Shown here: positions 7,689-16,844 of the stretch, one piece after another | How positions within the stretch are numbered: the first letter of the stretch is position 1 | Layout: each line of letters opens with the position of its first letter | Source of the DNA: Candidatus Heimdallarchaeota archaeon | Lineage (GTDB): Archaea > Asgardarchaeota > Heimdallarchaeia > JABLTI01 | Reading direction: 5' to 3' | Length of the DNA: 64,000 bases | Assembly (NCBI GenBank): GCA_019056785.1 | Contig: DXJV01000059.1 | Location: 62,001 to 126,000 of the forward strand | Made by a program: the position numbers and the translations under genes | The notes under the pieces: model-generated | The model's database searches: none | Told to the model about the DNA's origin: nothing | Seen by the model: the letters and a program-made list of their open reading frames with translations, nothing else

Positions 7689-9125
7689 ATGCAACTAGCC
7701 AACAATCAATTTTCAACGGTATCCCTCAAAATGAAGAAGGAGAGCACTGTTTTGTCAGGTGAAATCTATCAAAAAATCTTGAAAGAAAATTCATATGAAA
7801 AGATGAAGGAGAAAAAGACAGGTTTGGTGGGGGTTCGTGTAGATATTAACAGCCCTTTAAGTGTAGATGAAATCGATGGGAAAATCTACAAACGGGTTGT
7901 TAAAAGCCCTAGAATGGATGTTTGCGCGGAAACAATTGTAAAAATAACAAAAATGGGTTATGTGCCGGTGATCTTTGCTCATCAGGGACGATACACGAAA
8001 GATGGTCCGGATGCAAATTGTATTTCGCTCGAGTCACATGCTGACCTGCTTAATGGGATGTTGCACAACATCAATGTCCATTTTCAAAACGATTCGCTCC
8101 AAAATTTGAGTGAATATGATTTCATTGGACTTCAACCTGGCGATGCTGTTGTCTTAGAAAATACCCGGATGGAAATGATTCCTAATGTAGGAAGTTTGGA
8201 AAACAATTTAGAAGAAGGGCGAAAGATTTTCAATAAGGTTTTCGACCCTATTTTTGACTATTATATTATTGATGCCTTTCCAACTTCACATAGAGCAAAC
8301 ACCTCCTTAGCACCAGTTTTTGATACGACACCTATTCTTTTTGGACCGGAATTTATCAAAGAATTTGAGCAAATAGAGCGCATTCGTAAGCGCTTATATT
8401 CCTCTCAACCAATTATGTTTGGTTTTGGTGGGGCGAAATTTGATAAACTGGAGAATATGAAAAAGATTCTTTCGAGGAAAAATGTCATTGCTTTCTTTGG
8501 TGGTATTCCTGCTCAACTCTTACTTCGAGCAGGGGGCTATTCTTTGGGAAAATTAAATAATGAATTCTTGGAAAATCGCGGGGTAGATGTTGCTAAAGAA
8601 TTGCTTGAAGTGCTAAAAAATGGCGCAGATTTTTATCTTCCAATTGACTTTACAGTTAAGATTGGTGACGCTGGAAGAACCATTCGAACGCTTAGCATTG
8701 CAGATGTAGCTAAACATGATGATGGAATGATCCTCGACATAGGTGAACACACTGTAAATTATTTCATTAATGATATTATTCTCTCCTTTCTGTCCTCTTC
8801 CTCTGGAATGTTCATTAAGAATAATAATGACCTAAAAGAGTTCGAGTGGTGTTTTGTTCAAGCTGGGCCCTTCGGCAAGGTGGACGAATATGGTTTGAAT
8901 ACCTTGCCCTTCATCGCTCGATTGCTGAAAAAGGATCTAAATATAACAATCTTAGGCGGTGATTCTGCAGCCTATATGCGTACCAGTGGCTTTGGAGATG
9001 CAATCGAGGTTATTCTCAGTGGTGGTGCAGCGTTGTCCTATCTTGCTACTGGGAAAATCAAATGTATCGATAAAAACCCCAACTTCCGAAAATATTTTGA
9101 CCAGGCAACAACTAAAAAAGAATAA
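7689..9125 (+). CDS. pgk: Phosphoglycerate kinase, archaeal type
   Basis: Catalyses transfer between 1,3-bisphosphoglycerate/ADP and 3-phosphoglycerate/ATP in glycolysis or gluconeogenesis. Seen: the N-terminal substrate motif VRVDINSP at about residues 49-56, the archaeal variant FAHQGR for the basic patch, GDAVVLENTRME, the nucleotide-domain motif FGGAKFDK, and near the C-terminus ILGGDSAAYM and LSGGAALSYLATGK. At 478 residues it is longer than a typical archaeal enzyme (about 410), because of an N-terminal extension of some 30 residues and small insertions. Met-15 or Met-39 are alternative starts, although the TATA position favours ATG 7689. It lies upstream of citC but does not obviously belong with it. 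Confidence 0.93.
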   Translation: MQLANNQFSTVSLKMKKESTVLSGEIYQKILKENSYEKMKEKKTGLVGVRVDINSPLSVDEIDGKIYKRVVKSPRMDVCAETIVKITKMGYVPVIFAHQGRYTKDGPDANCISLESHADLLNGMLHNINVHFQNDSLQNLSEYDFIGLQPGDAVVLENTRMEMIPNVGSLENNLEEGRKIFNKVFDPIFDYYIIDAFPTSHRANTSLAPVFDTTPILFGPEFIKEFEQIERIRKRLYSSQPIMFGFGGAKFDKLENMKKILSRKNVIAFFGGIPAQLLLRAGGYSLGKLNNEFLENRGVDVAKELLEVLKNGADFYLPIDFTVKIGDAGRTIRTLSIADVAKHDDGMILDIGEHTVNYFINDIILSFLSSSSGMFIKNNNDLKEFEWCFVQAGPFGKVDEYGLNTLPFIARLLKKDLNITILGGDSAAYMRTSGFGDAIEVILSGGAALSYLATGKIKCIDKNPNFRKYFDQATTKKE

Positions 9126-9170
9126 AAATAGCTAATCATTAGTTCGGATCTTAAAGAAGGAATTTGCTTC

Positions 9171-10247
9171 ATGTCTCTCCCTGGATATACTATCAGCATT
9201 TTGGAGAAGCCAACAGCTAAGGAAAAAAAGCGAATAAGTAGTTTTCTTGAAACGATCGGTCTCGAGTATGAAGAAACGGTGGAGGTAAGTATAATCATCA
9301 CCGATGAAACCACTAACGAAATTGTTGGGACAGGCAGTTTTGAAGGGATGGTGATAAAATGTATGGGCGTGTCGCCTGCCCATCGTGGCCTTGGCTTTTC
9401 AGCTCATCTGCTCTCGTTGTTAGTAAAAGAAGAATTCAGAAGAGGGAGAGAACATCTCTTTATTTTCACGAGCCCAAAAAACCTGGATGAATCTTCAGGA
9501 AATGTTTTTAGTGGTTTTAAATTGATCGCTCAAACAGACGAGATTGCACTCCTCGAGATGGGACCGCAAACCATTCAAGATTATCTCGAGCAATTAAAAG
9601 GGGAATTGGACCGGAAAATAACCACATTCTCAATAAAACCAGCGCAAATTGGTGCTATTGTCGTTAATTGTAATCCTTTTACTTTAGGACACCAGTATCT
9701 AATCGAAACTGCTGCTAAAGAATGTGACCTACTTATTGTTTTTGTTGTGACAGAAAATCGCTCTGTTTTTCCAACAGACGTACGTTTACAATTGGTAAAG
9801 GAAGGCACAAAGCATATCGAAAATGTTCTCGTCCTAGAAGGTGGAGAATACATTATATCACAAGCAACTTTCCCCCGATACTTTATGAAAGAATCCGGAA
9901 ATATCTCACTTGCACAAGCGCGATTAGATGTAACGATTTTTGCTGAATACATCGTTCCAGCGTTGAAAATTACTAGGCGCTATGTTGGCGAAGAACCTTT
10001 TTGCCCGGTAACACATGCTTATAATCAAGCAATGCAAGAAATTTTGGTCCCAAAAGGAATTGAGCTTAAAATTATCCCTCGAAAAGAATTGGATGGAGAG
10101 GCAATTAGTGCTTCTAAAGTTCGGAAATTACTGGTTGAAGGGAAATTTGACGCGATTGCTAAAATCGTTCCAAAAACGACATTGGATTTTCTCCGCTCAC
10201 CTGCAGCAAAACCAATAATTAAAAAAATAAAAGAGAAGAGTGGTTAG
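9171..10247 (+). CDS. citC: [Citrate (pro-3S)-lyase] ligase
   Basis: This enzyme acetylates the phosphoribosyl-dephospho-CoA arm of the citrate lyase acyl carrier subunit, using acetate and ATP. The 358 residues show the two expected domains. First is an N-terminal GNAT fold (residues about 8-135, with the acetyl-CoA-loop sequence VSPAHRGLGFSAHLLSLL). Second is a nucleotidyltransferase-like domain (about 155-340) beginning GAIVVNCNPFTLGHQYLIET, in which TLGH is the HxGH-like nucleotide motif, and ending with the substrate motif GEAISASKVRKLL. It meets the opposite-strand citG tail to tail with a 4-base overlap. The citrate lyase subunits citDEF and the holo-transferase citX are not in the window. 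Confidence 0.85.
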   Translation: MSLPGYTISILEKPTAKEKKRISSFLETIGLEYEETVEVSIIITDETTNEIVGTGSFEGMVIKCMGVSPAHRGLGFSAHLLSLLVKEEFRRGREHLFIFTSPKNLDESSGNVFSGFKLIAQTDEIALLEMGPQTIQDYLEQLKGELDRKITTFSIKPAQIGAIVVNCNPFTLGHQYLIETAAKECDLLIVFVVTENRSVFPTDVRLQLVKEGTKHIENVLVLEGGEYIISQATFPRYFMKESGNISLAQARLDVTIFAEYIVPALKITRRYVGEEPFCPVTHAYNQAMQEILVPKGIELKIIPRKELDGEAISASKVRKLLVEGKFDAIAKIVPKTTLDFLRSPAAKPIIKKIKEKSG

Positions 10248-11173
10248 TGCATTCTCTTATCAGGGATAGTTAGATAATAAAACATAAGTGCTACTGCAAG
10301 AAGATCAGCACACCCTCCAGGACTAATGTTTTGCTCGATAAAGTCTTTGTCCAGCTCACGGACCTTGTCTAGCCATTCATCACTATAGGCATTTTCACTT
10401 AACACAAGCTTGTTGGCTTGATTTCGAACATAGGTCAATGTTTCCGCTCCATGTCTAGCTAGAATATTTGTATCATCCACGCGCGTCATTAAAAACAAAA
10501 GTGCCATGATGAGCCCGCGTTCAAAAGGAATTCCGCTTGCATTTGCCTTAACAATAACTTGATAGGCTGCTTCTGCATTTGGAAAGCCCTTTTCAGCCTC
10601 GCCCCTGATACCGGTCACTCCCGAATCGAGAAAGAGCCATTCACCCGCGGTGATTTTCTGTTCGTTCTTATCGAGCTGCATGAGTTCTCGTTCAACGATC
10701 CCTTCTGTAATCTTTTGAATGGTTTGAATGATGCGCAGTAATTTTAAGTCACCAGTTTCGCGAGCGGTAAGATAGCCAGCGGCTGCAGCAATAAGCATAC
10801 CACTGAATATCAATCCTTTTTGAGTGTTTACATTATCGGTAGCAAGAAACATCTCTTCTTCTGCTGATAGACCAATTGCTCGAATTTTCGGCAATAAAGC
10901 ATTGAGGTCACCCCGATGGTCCATAGCCACCTGTGCTGCAACAGACATAAAGTGTGCGATTGCTGCCGTACTCTGCATAAAGGTGCTAATATCCATATCT
11001 TTATGTGCACCAGCATTTGCTCTATCAACCAAACCAGGTTTGGGGGTACAAATTATCTCCATTAAAATAGCTTTTAAAATGTTAGAACCTATTTTAAAAG
11101 CTGTTGGGGAGATAATCATCCCTTTCATATATTTATTTTGAGCAGTATTATCATACGCAATTCTATTGGACAT
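10244..11173 (-). CDS. citG: Triphosphoribosyl-dephospho-CoA synthase
   Basis: CitG (MdcB in malonate decarboxylase systems) joins ATP and dephospho-CoA to make the precursor of the citrate lyase or malonate decarboxylase prosthetic group. The family hallmark TPKPGLVDRANAGAHKDMD is at residues 42-60, followed by the long all-helical fold with the acidic cluster EEEMFLATDNVNTQKG and the late motifs GLIMALLFLMTRVDDTNILA and NISPGGCADLLAVALMFYYL. The length of 309 is close to family norms. The first 17 or so residues are poorly conserved; Met-18 (MKGMIISPTAF) or Met-21 are alternative starts. Together with citC it implies a lyase or decarboxylase that carries this arm elsewhere in the genome. 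Confidence 0.85.
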   Translation of the reverse strand: MSNRIAYDNTAQNKYMKGMIISPTAFKIGSNILKAILMEIICTPKPGLVDRANAGAHKDMDISTFMQSTAAIAHFMSVAAQVAMDHRGDLNALLPKIRAIGLSAEEEMFLATDNVNTQKGLIFSGMLIAAAAGYLTARETGDLKLLRIIQTIQKITEGIVERELMQLDKNEQKITAGEWLFLDSGVTGIRGEAEKGFPNAEAAYQVIVKANASGIPFERGLIMALLFLMTRVDDTNILARHGAETLTYVRNQANKLVLSENAYSDEWLDKVRELDKDFIEQNISPGGCADLLAVALMFYYLTIPDKRMH

Positions 11174-11347
11174 TGTTCTCTCACGTAAAAGGCTTTTATT
11201 GTTGATTCTTTATAGTCCTTTGCTTCTATTAAAAATATTATTAATGTGTAATTTTGGAAAAATCTCTCCATTTGAAAATTGGTTTTGGTCAAAAAGTATT
11301 TTGAATGGGAATGAGAAAGTAATTTAGTTAACGTTTAAGGTGAAAAT

Positions 11348-13915
11348 TTGTTGAGGGTATGGCGCTTTTTAGGAATTTTCTTTATCTTAGGAATTCTTTT
11401 ACCAATAGCTCCTCAAATACAGTTAACCGGCGATTATTTCCCAACAAGAACCACTCAAGTTACAGGGTTACTGCCATCACCCTTAGAACAAGAATTTTCT
11501 CTCAAAACGAAGGCCTTTGGATTAATCGAAAAAGCTCAATTTGACGATGATGGGGGAAGAGCTGAAGGTGTGGCATTAGCAAATGGATTAACCTTTGTAG
11601 CAAATTACGACCAAGGCTTAGAAATCATAAATTCAACTGATCCTTCTAATCCTGTAAAGCTATCGTCGAAAAGAACGCAAGGAAATGCCTTGGATGTTTA
11701 TGTTAAAGGAAATTTTGCTTATGTTTCACAAGGAAGTTCTGGTGTGGCAATAATCGACATTCAGGATCCACAAAATCCGCGCACAATCTTCAATCTTGAC
11801 CCAGGTGGGATGGTTCGGGAAGTAGATATGTATTCTAATCTCTTATACATTATCACTGATTTCAATGGCTTTTTCTTGTATGATGTCAGCAATCCATATG
11901 ATCCAAAAAGCATCTCGAGTTGGACTGATGGTATGCTCCATCGGGGTATTAGCGTATTAAAAAAGCATATTTGTTTATCTACCTGGGGCCTTGGGCTTAA
12001 AATCCTCGATTTGACATTCCCTGAAAAACCAGACCTAATTGGTGTATGGAATGATAGTATAAATTATGCGCGGGGAGTATATGCTACCACTATTAATGAA
12101 CAAAAATTCGCTTTTCTTGCCAGCTCGACGAAAGGAGTGCAAATAATTAATATCACAATGCCTCAAGCCCCGGTTTTAGTAGCAACAATTTTCAATGGTT
12201 GGGGCGAGATGCTAGATATAACAGTGAAAGATGGCATTGCTTATTGTGCAAATGCTGATTTTGGCCTTTTATTAGCAAATGTTTCTGACCCATCGAACCC
12301 CGTCATTCTTGATAGCTATGACACAAATGGGAAAACACGCGATGTTGCTGTAGAAAATGGACTTACAGTTATCGCAGAGCGCTATCAAGGGATAAAATAT
12401 TTTGATACCACTAATCCGGCAGACATCCATTTTCTTTGGCAATTTTTTGACCATGGACAAGCAAGTAATCTCATTTTGGATGGCACTACTCTTTATGTTG
12501 CAGATAGTCGAGGGGGACTTGAGATTTTTGATGTTTCAGAACTAGCCTTTCCTAAAAAGATCGGCTTTTTCCGGGAAGAGGGTGTTTATGTGCAGAATTT
12601 CATTTTAAAGGATGACTTAGCTATTGTCACTGCATTTGATAATGGCCTTTATTTTATTAATATCAGCGACAAAACGCATCCAACAAAAATAGCTTCCTAT
12701 AACAGTGGCCTTTTTCTCCGGACAGTTGCCGAAAAGGGTGACCTCCTTTTCATAGCTGGACTAAATAACACGATAGAAGTATTGAATATCTCAAATCTAA
12801 GCGCGATTAGCAAAGTAAGTGACTATCTTTTTCCAGTCACTTATCCTGACATTTATAGTTTGACTGTCTTGGGTTCGACACTTTTAGTGGGTTCTTCTTA
12901 TGAGAGTCTAACTTTATTGAACATCTCTGATATTACCCACATTACTCAGATAGATTTCCTTGATTTTGATAATCCTGTTTTTAGCATAAAAATTGTCGAG
13001 AATTATATCTTCGCTGCAGCTGGGAATGCCGGCTTACAAATTGTTAATAACAGTAATAATAACTTACAGGTAATTGGCTCTCAAGAAACTTCAGGGTATG
13101 CGTTAGACGTTGCGTTAAATGACAGCCTTGCATTCATTGCTGATCGCACCGGTGGGATAACTGTAATAGATATTTCTAATCTTTCTCATCTACAAAATAT
13201 TGGCGGAAACACTGCTCATAATTGTTATAGTATTGTTCTCGGTAAGCAAACAGTTTTTTCTGGTGCATGGACAGAGGGATTAATAATCTATAGCTTTGAT
13301 TCAGATGGGGATTCAATTTCTGACGAAGATGAAAGTCTTTATGGGACCAACCCCTATGATCCAGACACTGATGGCGACCAAATGCCCGATAATTTTGAGA
13401 TCAATTACCATCTTAATCCACTTAATGCAACTGATGCCTTTGAAGATCCAGACGAGGATGGATTGACCAATGTTGAAGAATATGCTCAGGAATTTTTCTA
13501 TGGAGAGCCAACAGATCCGTTTAATCCTGATACAGATGGTGATTTCATGCCAGACGGTTATGAGGTTGCAAACAATCTAAATCCTTTGTTAGCAAATGGT
13601 GACGCCGATACTGATTTAGATCACTTAACAAATCTGGAAGAATATTTAATTGGAACCAACCCCAGAAAAAAAGACACAGATGGGGATGGAGCTGAAGATG
13701 GCCTTGAGGTTGCTTTTCATACGGATCCTCTTAACCCTAAGGATTACCCAGCAAAAAGACAATTAATACGTGTTCTATTAGCTCTCGGTCTAACACTCCT
13801 TCTAGCAATTACTGCAATAATTTTTGTTATTAAATATTTCAGAAACAGAGTTCAACGTAATATCGAACGTGAAGAAAAAGTCCTTGAAGCCGAAGAGGAG
13901 ATTCTACTATTCTGA
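11348..13915 (+). CDS. Surface LVIVD beta-propeller protein with thrombospondin-3-like calcium repeats and C-terminal anchor
   Basis: An 855-residue exported protein. A signal peptide is at about residues 1-25. Residues about 55-650 contain many LVIVD-type propeller blades, each with a short strand followed by a 'DxSNPxxP' turn (for example IINSTDPSNPVKL, IIDIQDPQNPRTI, LANVSDPSNPVIL, VIDISNLSHLQNI). Residues about 660-800 carry Asp-rich calcium loops of the thrombospondin type 3 kind (DSDGDSISDEDE, DPDTDGDQMPDNFE, NPDTDGDFMPDGYE, DTDGDGAEDGLE). A membrane helix at about 815-835 and a cytosolic basic then acidic tail finish it. Such proteins mediate adhesion or S-layer-associated functions. 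The start is TTG 11348 or the adjacent TTG 11351, behind AAGGTGA at 11337-11343. Confidence 0.8.
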   Translation: MLRVWRFLGIFFILGILLPIAPQIQLTGDYFPTRTTQVTGLLPSPLEQEFSLKTKAFGLIEKAQFDDDGGRAEGVALANGLTFVANYDQGLEIINSTDPSNPVKLSSKRTQGNALDVYVKGNFAYVSQGSSGVAIIDIQDPQNPRTIFNLDPGGMVREVDMYSNLLYIITDFNGFFLYDVSNPYDPKSISSWTDGMLHRGISVLKKHICLSTWGLGLKILDLTFPEKPDLIGVWNDSINYARGVYATTINEQKFAFLASSTKGVQIINITMPQAPVLVATIFNGWGEMLDITVKDGIAYCANADFGLLLANVSDPSNPVILDSYDTNGKTRDVAVENGLTVIAERYQGIKYFDTTNPADIHFLWQFFDHGQASNLILDGTTLYVADSRGGLEIFDVSELAFPKKIGFFREEGVYVQNFILKDDLAIVTAFDNGLYFINISDKTHPTKIASYNSGLFLRTVAEKGDLLFIAGLNNTIEVLNISNLSAISKVSDYLFPVTYPDIYSLTVLGSTLLVGSSYESLTLLNISDITHITQIDFLDFDNPVFSIKIVENYIFAAAGNAGLQIVNNSNNNLQVIGSQETSGYALDVALNDSLAFIADRTGGITVIDISNLSHLQNIGGNTAHNCYSIVLGKQTVFSGAWTEGLIIYSFDSDGDSISDEDESLYGTNPYDPDTDGDQMPDNFEINYHLNPLNATDAFEDPDEDGLTNVEEYAQEFFYGEPTDPFNPDTDGDFMPDGYEVANNLNPLLANGDADTDLDHLTNLEEYLIGTNPRKKDTDGDGAEDGLEVAFHTDPLNPKDYPAKRQLIRVLLALGLTLLLAITAIIFVIKYFRNRVQRNIEREEKVLEAEEEILLF

Positions 13916-14008
13916 AAGTAGCCTTCAAAATTAGTCCAAAAGTTTCTTCCTCCCTAAAAAGTTGGTTGCCCATAATGAAATGTTTTTATCAAAGAAGCGT
14001 TTAATAAT

Positions 14009-16459
14009 TTGTTAGAATATTTTAGGTTGGTACAAATGTCAGAAGAAGATTACTATATCGATATTTTGAATGAGGATAATGACAAACCGGCTAAAAAAGA
14101 CGACTATAGCTGGGGGTCAGAAAGTTATCCTCCGGAAGAAAAACCACCTGATTTTTACCAAGAGGATTTTGAGGAAGAACCTTATCAGCAAGAATTCTAT
14201 GGCGAAGGAGTCTATCAAGACTACCAAACTCAACCTCCACCACCACAACGCCCTGCTTATGAGGAGCACAGTAAAAAGTGGTTCTGGTTGGGAGTGCTTA
14301 CTGCTGCGGGATTGTCAGCAATTATAATGGTAGTATTTAATTTCATAGGCACCTCTCATCGCCCTGGTTTGGCATACCTTGAGACTGTTCTCTTGCTGAT
14401 TTGCACGACCATTCCTGGCCTTTTTGTTAGAAAAGTTGGCAAAGGCATTTTAGGCGGAATGATGATCTTTGGCCTACAATTCTTCACGCCCATTATCTTT
14501 TTCTATGCTTTGGGCAAAAACCCCACAAGCTTTTTCAGCCCCTATTTTCTCTTTCTAAATGCTGTTGGTTTGATTCTCAATGCCTACAGTGATCTGAAGA
14601 GTTTCTCATTCTTCCCAATCGACCCCACAATTTTCGATCAATTCGATCAATATACCAGCTATGCGGCCTTTGTATGGGTATTTGATCTTCTCATAATGTT
14701 CGGGGTAATGATTACTCTGGTAATTGCAAGCTCGTGGTTGACATCAAACTTGTTTACAAGTAAGGTGAAAAATGTTTGGACTTGGTGTCTTTTACCCGTC
14801 CAAGCAATAGTGATCATTTTAAATCTCGTTGTCGTTCCCTGGGTGTTATTAAGCCTTTCAAGCACCGTGCAAACAGGGGGCGCCCTCGCAGCCGGCGCAG
14901 GCAATATCGCAGAAGGAGCAATGCCTTTAATCAGTGGCAATTTTACTGATATGAGTGATGCCGATTTCAATGTATTGCTAGAGCGATTGGATCGTGCAGA
15001 TATGTGGTTCCAAATTGCTCGTGGAAATTATAGAGGATTATCCGGCTTGCGTTTCTTTAATCTACTTCGAGCTGTGAGCGGAAGTTATGGGTTTATAGTG
15101 GATATGTTTAATTCGACTATAGCTGCGGGATTCGAGTTACTCGCTGCAATTAGTCCACTCGCCCATGGGATGTTTGATAATTCAACGACTACCCCCGGCG
15201 CTGAAGTAGACGGTTTCTTCTACCAATACAAAGAATTTATGGACATTTACAAAGACTTTCCGACATCATTTGATTTCAATGGAAACGGCACGAAACCAAG
15301 CGAAAGCGATTTAGCGCAGATGGAAGTGGAAGTTGGCGATATTATTAAAGATGTCGAACTTCTTTTAGAGCTTCATTTCCGTGATGTAATTGACCATGTT
15401 CTACGTGCTGAAGAAATATTGCTCAGTATTGATCCCGATGATCTTCGTGATGTTTCTGGCATTGAGCAAGTTAATCAAGTACTGAACGAGGTGGCTGACC
15501 AGCTTGATATGGTGATGAATATCACCAACGAATACAGTGCATTAATCCCAATTGCTGTCGATCTGCTATTTGAAACTCCAAGTCTCCTACGAGCATTATT
15601 TAGTATGTTTGTTGGAAACGTCCGGTTATTAATGGGTTGGCAATTCGATCAATCACAAGTCTATTTCCAAAATGCAACTTTAGAACTGGCAGATGTTAAA
15701 GCCATTTTCTCAGACGAAAAAAGAGCTGAAATTGTTGCAAGCGAATCAGAAACCGCTTTAGGTTTCTTTGACTTTTTTGCTGATGTTTTAAACCTGGCTA
15801 CACCAATTATTGCCTACGAAGGGGCTCTTGCAGGAATACTTGGTAATATCGTGGCTGCTGTGGATGAATATGAGACAGACGGCGTCTATCCCCCAGCAAA
15901 TTGTACCATGGGATTGGTCAATTTCACCGCGGTATTTGACCACATGAATCAAGCGATAGCTTTTGCAGACATTGGCGTTGTTAATGCTACTGATGCAACA
16001 AACATGATGACTCTCATTGAAACGCGCGGAAATAATTCAGAGTATTCGTTTATGAGTGCTCCGGCTTATCAACTCGTTAGTACAATTAATGGTGTGTTTC
16101 AACCTGAACCATTTGCACGGGTTATTAGCAATGTCAGCCGAGCAATTAACGCAACATTTGGAACTACATATGCCATTAACTACAATGATGAACCCCTCTT
16201 CATGGCGGAATTAGATACTGCTTCCAGCAACATCAATGCTTCTATAGATGTTATTGACTCATACTCAAATGGTACGCCAATTTATGCCTTACGCGACTTT
16301 CTTGTGACGTTCAGAGATTCAATTAATAATATCAAAGAAGCCGTCCAACCATTTTTAGGAAGCGGGACAATCAATTTGGCTGTTCCAGATGTTGAAGACA
16401 TAATGGAAGAACTCATCACTCAAATTCACAACATTGTAGATCAGGGTTTACCACCATAA
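14009..16459 (+). CDS. Large multi-span membrane protein with exported helical domain
   Basis: Not recognised. The 816 residues fall into three parts. First is an acidic, Tyr/Pro/Gln-rich cytosolic N-terminus (residues about 10-85, ending QTQPPPPQRPAYEE). Next are about six hydrophobic segments between residues 90 and 290. Last is a roughly 520-residue, largely helical C-terminal region with many Asn-x-Ser/Thr sites and no closing membrane helix, so it is probably outside the cell. The real start may be ATG 14036 (MSEEDYYID), 5 bases after the AGGTTGG at 14024-14030, rather than TTG 14009. It follows the LVIVD surface protein by about 90 bases on the same strand, so a shared cell-envelope role is possible. 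The Tyr/Pro-rich tail could bind a cytosolic partner. Confidence 0.7.
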   Translation: MLEYFRLVQMSEEDYYIDILNEDNDKPAKKDDYSWGSESYPPEEKPPDFYQEDFEEEPYQQEFYGEGVYQDYQTQPPPPQRPAYEEHSKKWFWLGVLTAAGLSAIIMVVFNFIGTSHRPGLAYLETVLLLICTTIPGLFVRKVGKGILGGMMIFGLQFFTPIIFFYALGKNPTSFFSPYFLFLNAVGLILNAYSDLKSFSFFPIDPTIFDQFDQYTSYAAFVWVFDLLIMFGVMITLVIASSWLTSNLFTSKVKNVWTWCLLPVQAIVIILNLVVVPWVLLSLSSTVQTGGALAAGAGNIAEGAMPLISGNFTDMSDADFNVLLERLDRADMWFQIARGNYRGLSGLRFFNLLRAVSGSYGFIVDMFNSTIAAGFELLAAISPLAHGMFDNSTTTPGAEVDGFFYQYKEFMDIYKDFPTSFDFNGNGTKPSESDLAQMEVEVGDIIKDVELLLELHFRDVIDHVLRAEEILLSIDPDDLRDVSGIEQVNQVLNEVADQLDMVMNITNEYSALIPIAVDLLFETPSLLRALFSMFVGNVRLLMGWQFDQSQVYFQNATLELADVKAIFSDEKRAEIVASESETALGFFDFFADVLNLATPIIAYEGALAGILGNIVAAVDEYETDGVYPPANCTMGLVNFTAVFDHMNQAIAFADIGVVNATDATNMMTLIETRGNNSEYSFMSAPAYQLVSTINGVFQPEPFARVISNVSRAINATFGTTYAINYNDEPLFMAELDTASSNINASIDVIDSYSNGTPIYALRDFLVTFRDSINNIKEAVQPFLGSGTINLAVPDVEDIMEELITQIHNIVDQGLPP

Positions 16460-16489
16460 TAAACGTTCAAAAAGAAAGCAGTTCTTGCT

Positions 16490-16517
16490 CTTCTTTTTTT
16501 CTTTCTCTCTTTTTTTA
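16490..16517. terminator. T-rich terminator region between convergent genes
   Basis: Long T tracts interrupted by C follow the stop at 16459 and run up to the stop of the opposing acylphosphatase gene. This fits a plus-strand terminator, overlapping the 3' end of the minus-strand gene. Confidence 0.35.
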
Positions 16518-16811
16518 AAATGAAATTCTAAAATAGGAATAATTCTCGAGTTGGTTTGACCACTGAACAAGCACTTTTTCAACTCGTGATGCCGGCGACC
16601 CCTCGTTTCTGAGCCATTTAATCAAGCGGTAAATTTGTTCTTCTGGTCCTTCTACTTTAATTTCAACATCACCATTAGTAAGATTCCGAACAAAGCCAGA
16701 AAGTCCCAACGAAATCGCCTTTCTTTTGGTATAGGCTCGAAAGGAGACGCCTTGTACTAAGCCCTTGACGAGAATATCTGCATGGACAATTTTTTCGGAC
16801 ATTATTCTCAT
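16515..16811 (-). CDS. acyP: Acylphosphatase
   Basis: Hydrolyses carboxyl-phosphate bonds such as acetyl phosphate or 1,3-bisphosphoglycerate. The full signature is present: VKGLVQGVSFRAYTKRKA, with catalytic Arg25, and GFVRNLTNGDVEIKVEG, with catalytic Asn43 and the usual GxVEI-type segment. Length (98) is typical. The likely start is Met-4 (MSEKIVHADILVKG), giving 95 residues. It is divergent from the DENN-like gene with only about 33 bases between starts, so the two may share a regulatory region. Confidence 0.93.
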   Translation of the reverse strand: MRIMSEKIVHADILVKGLVQGVSFRAYTKRKAISLGLSGFVRNLTNGDVEIKVEGPEEQIYRLIKWLRNEGSPASRVEKVLVQWSNQLENYSYFRISF

Positions 16812-16844
16812 TTTTTAGTAAACTCTTAAGACCTTTTTAAAATT

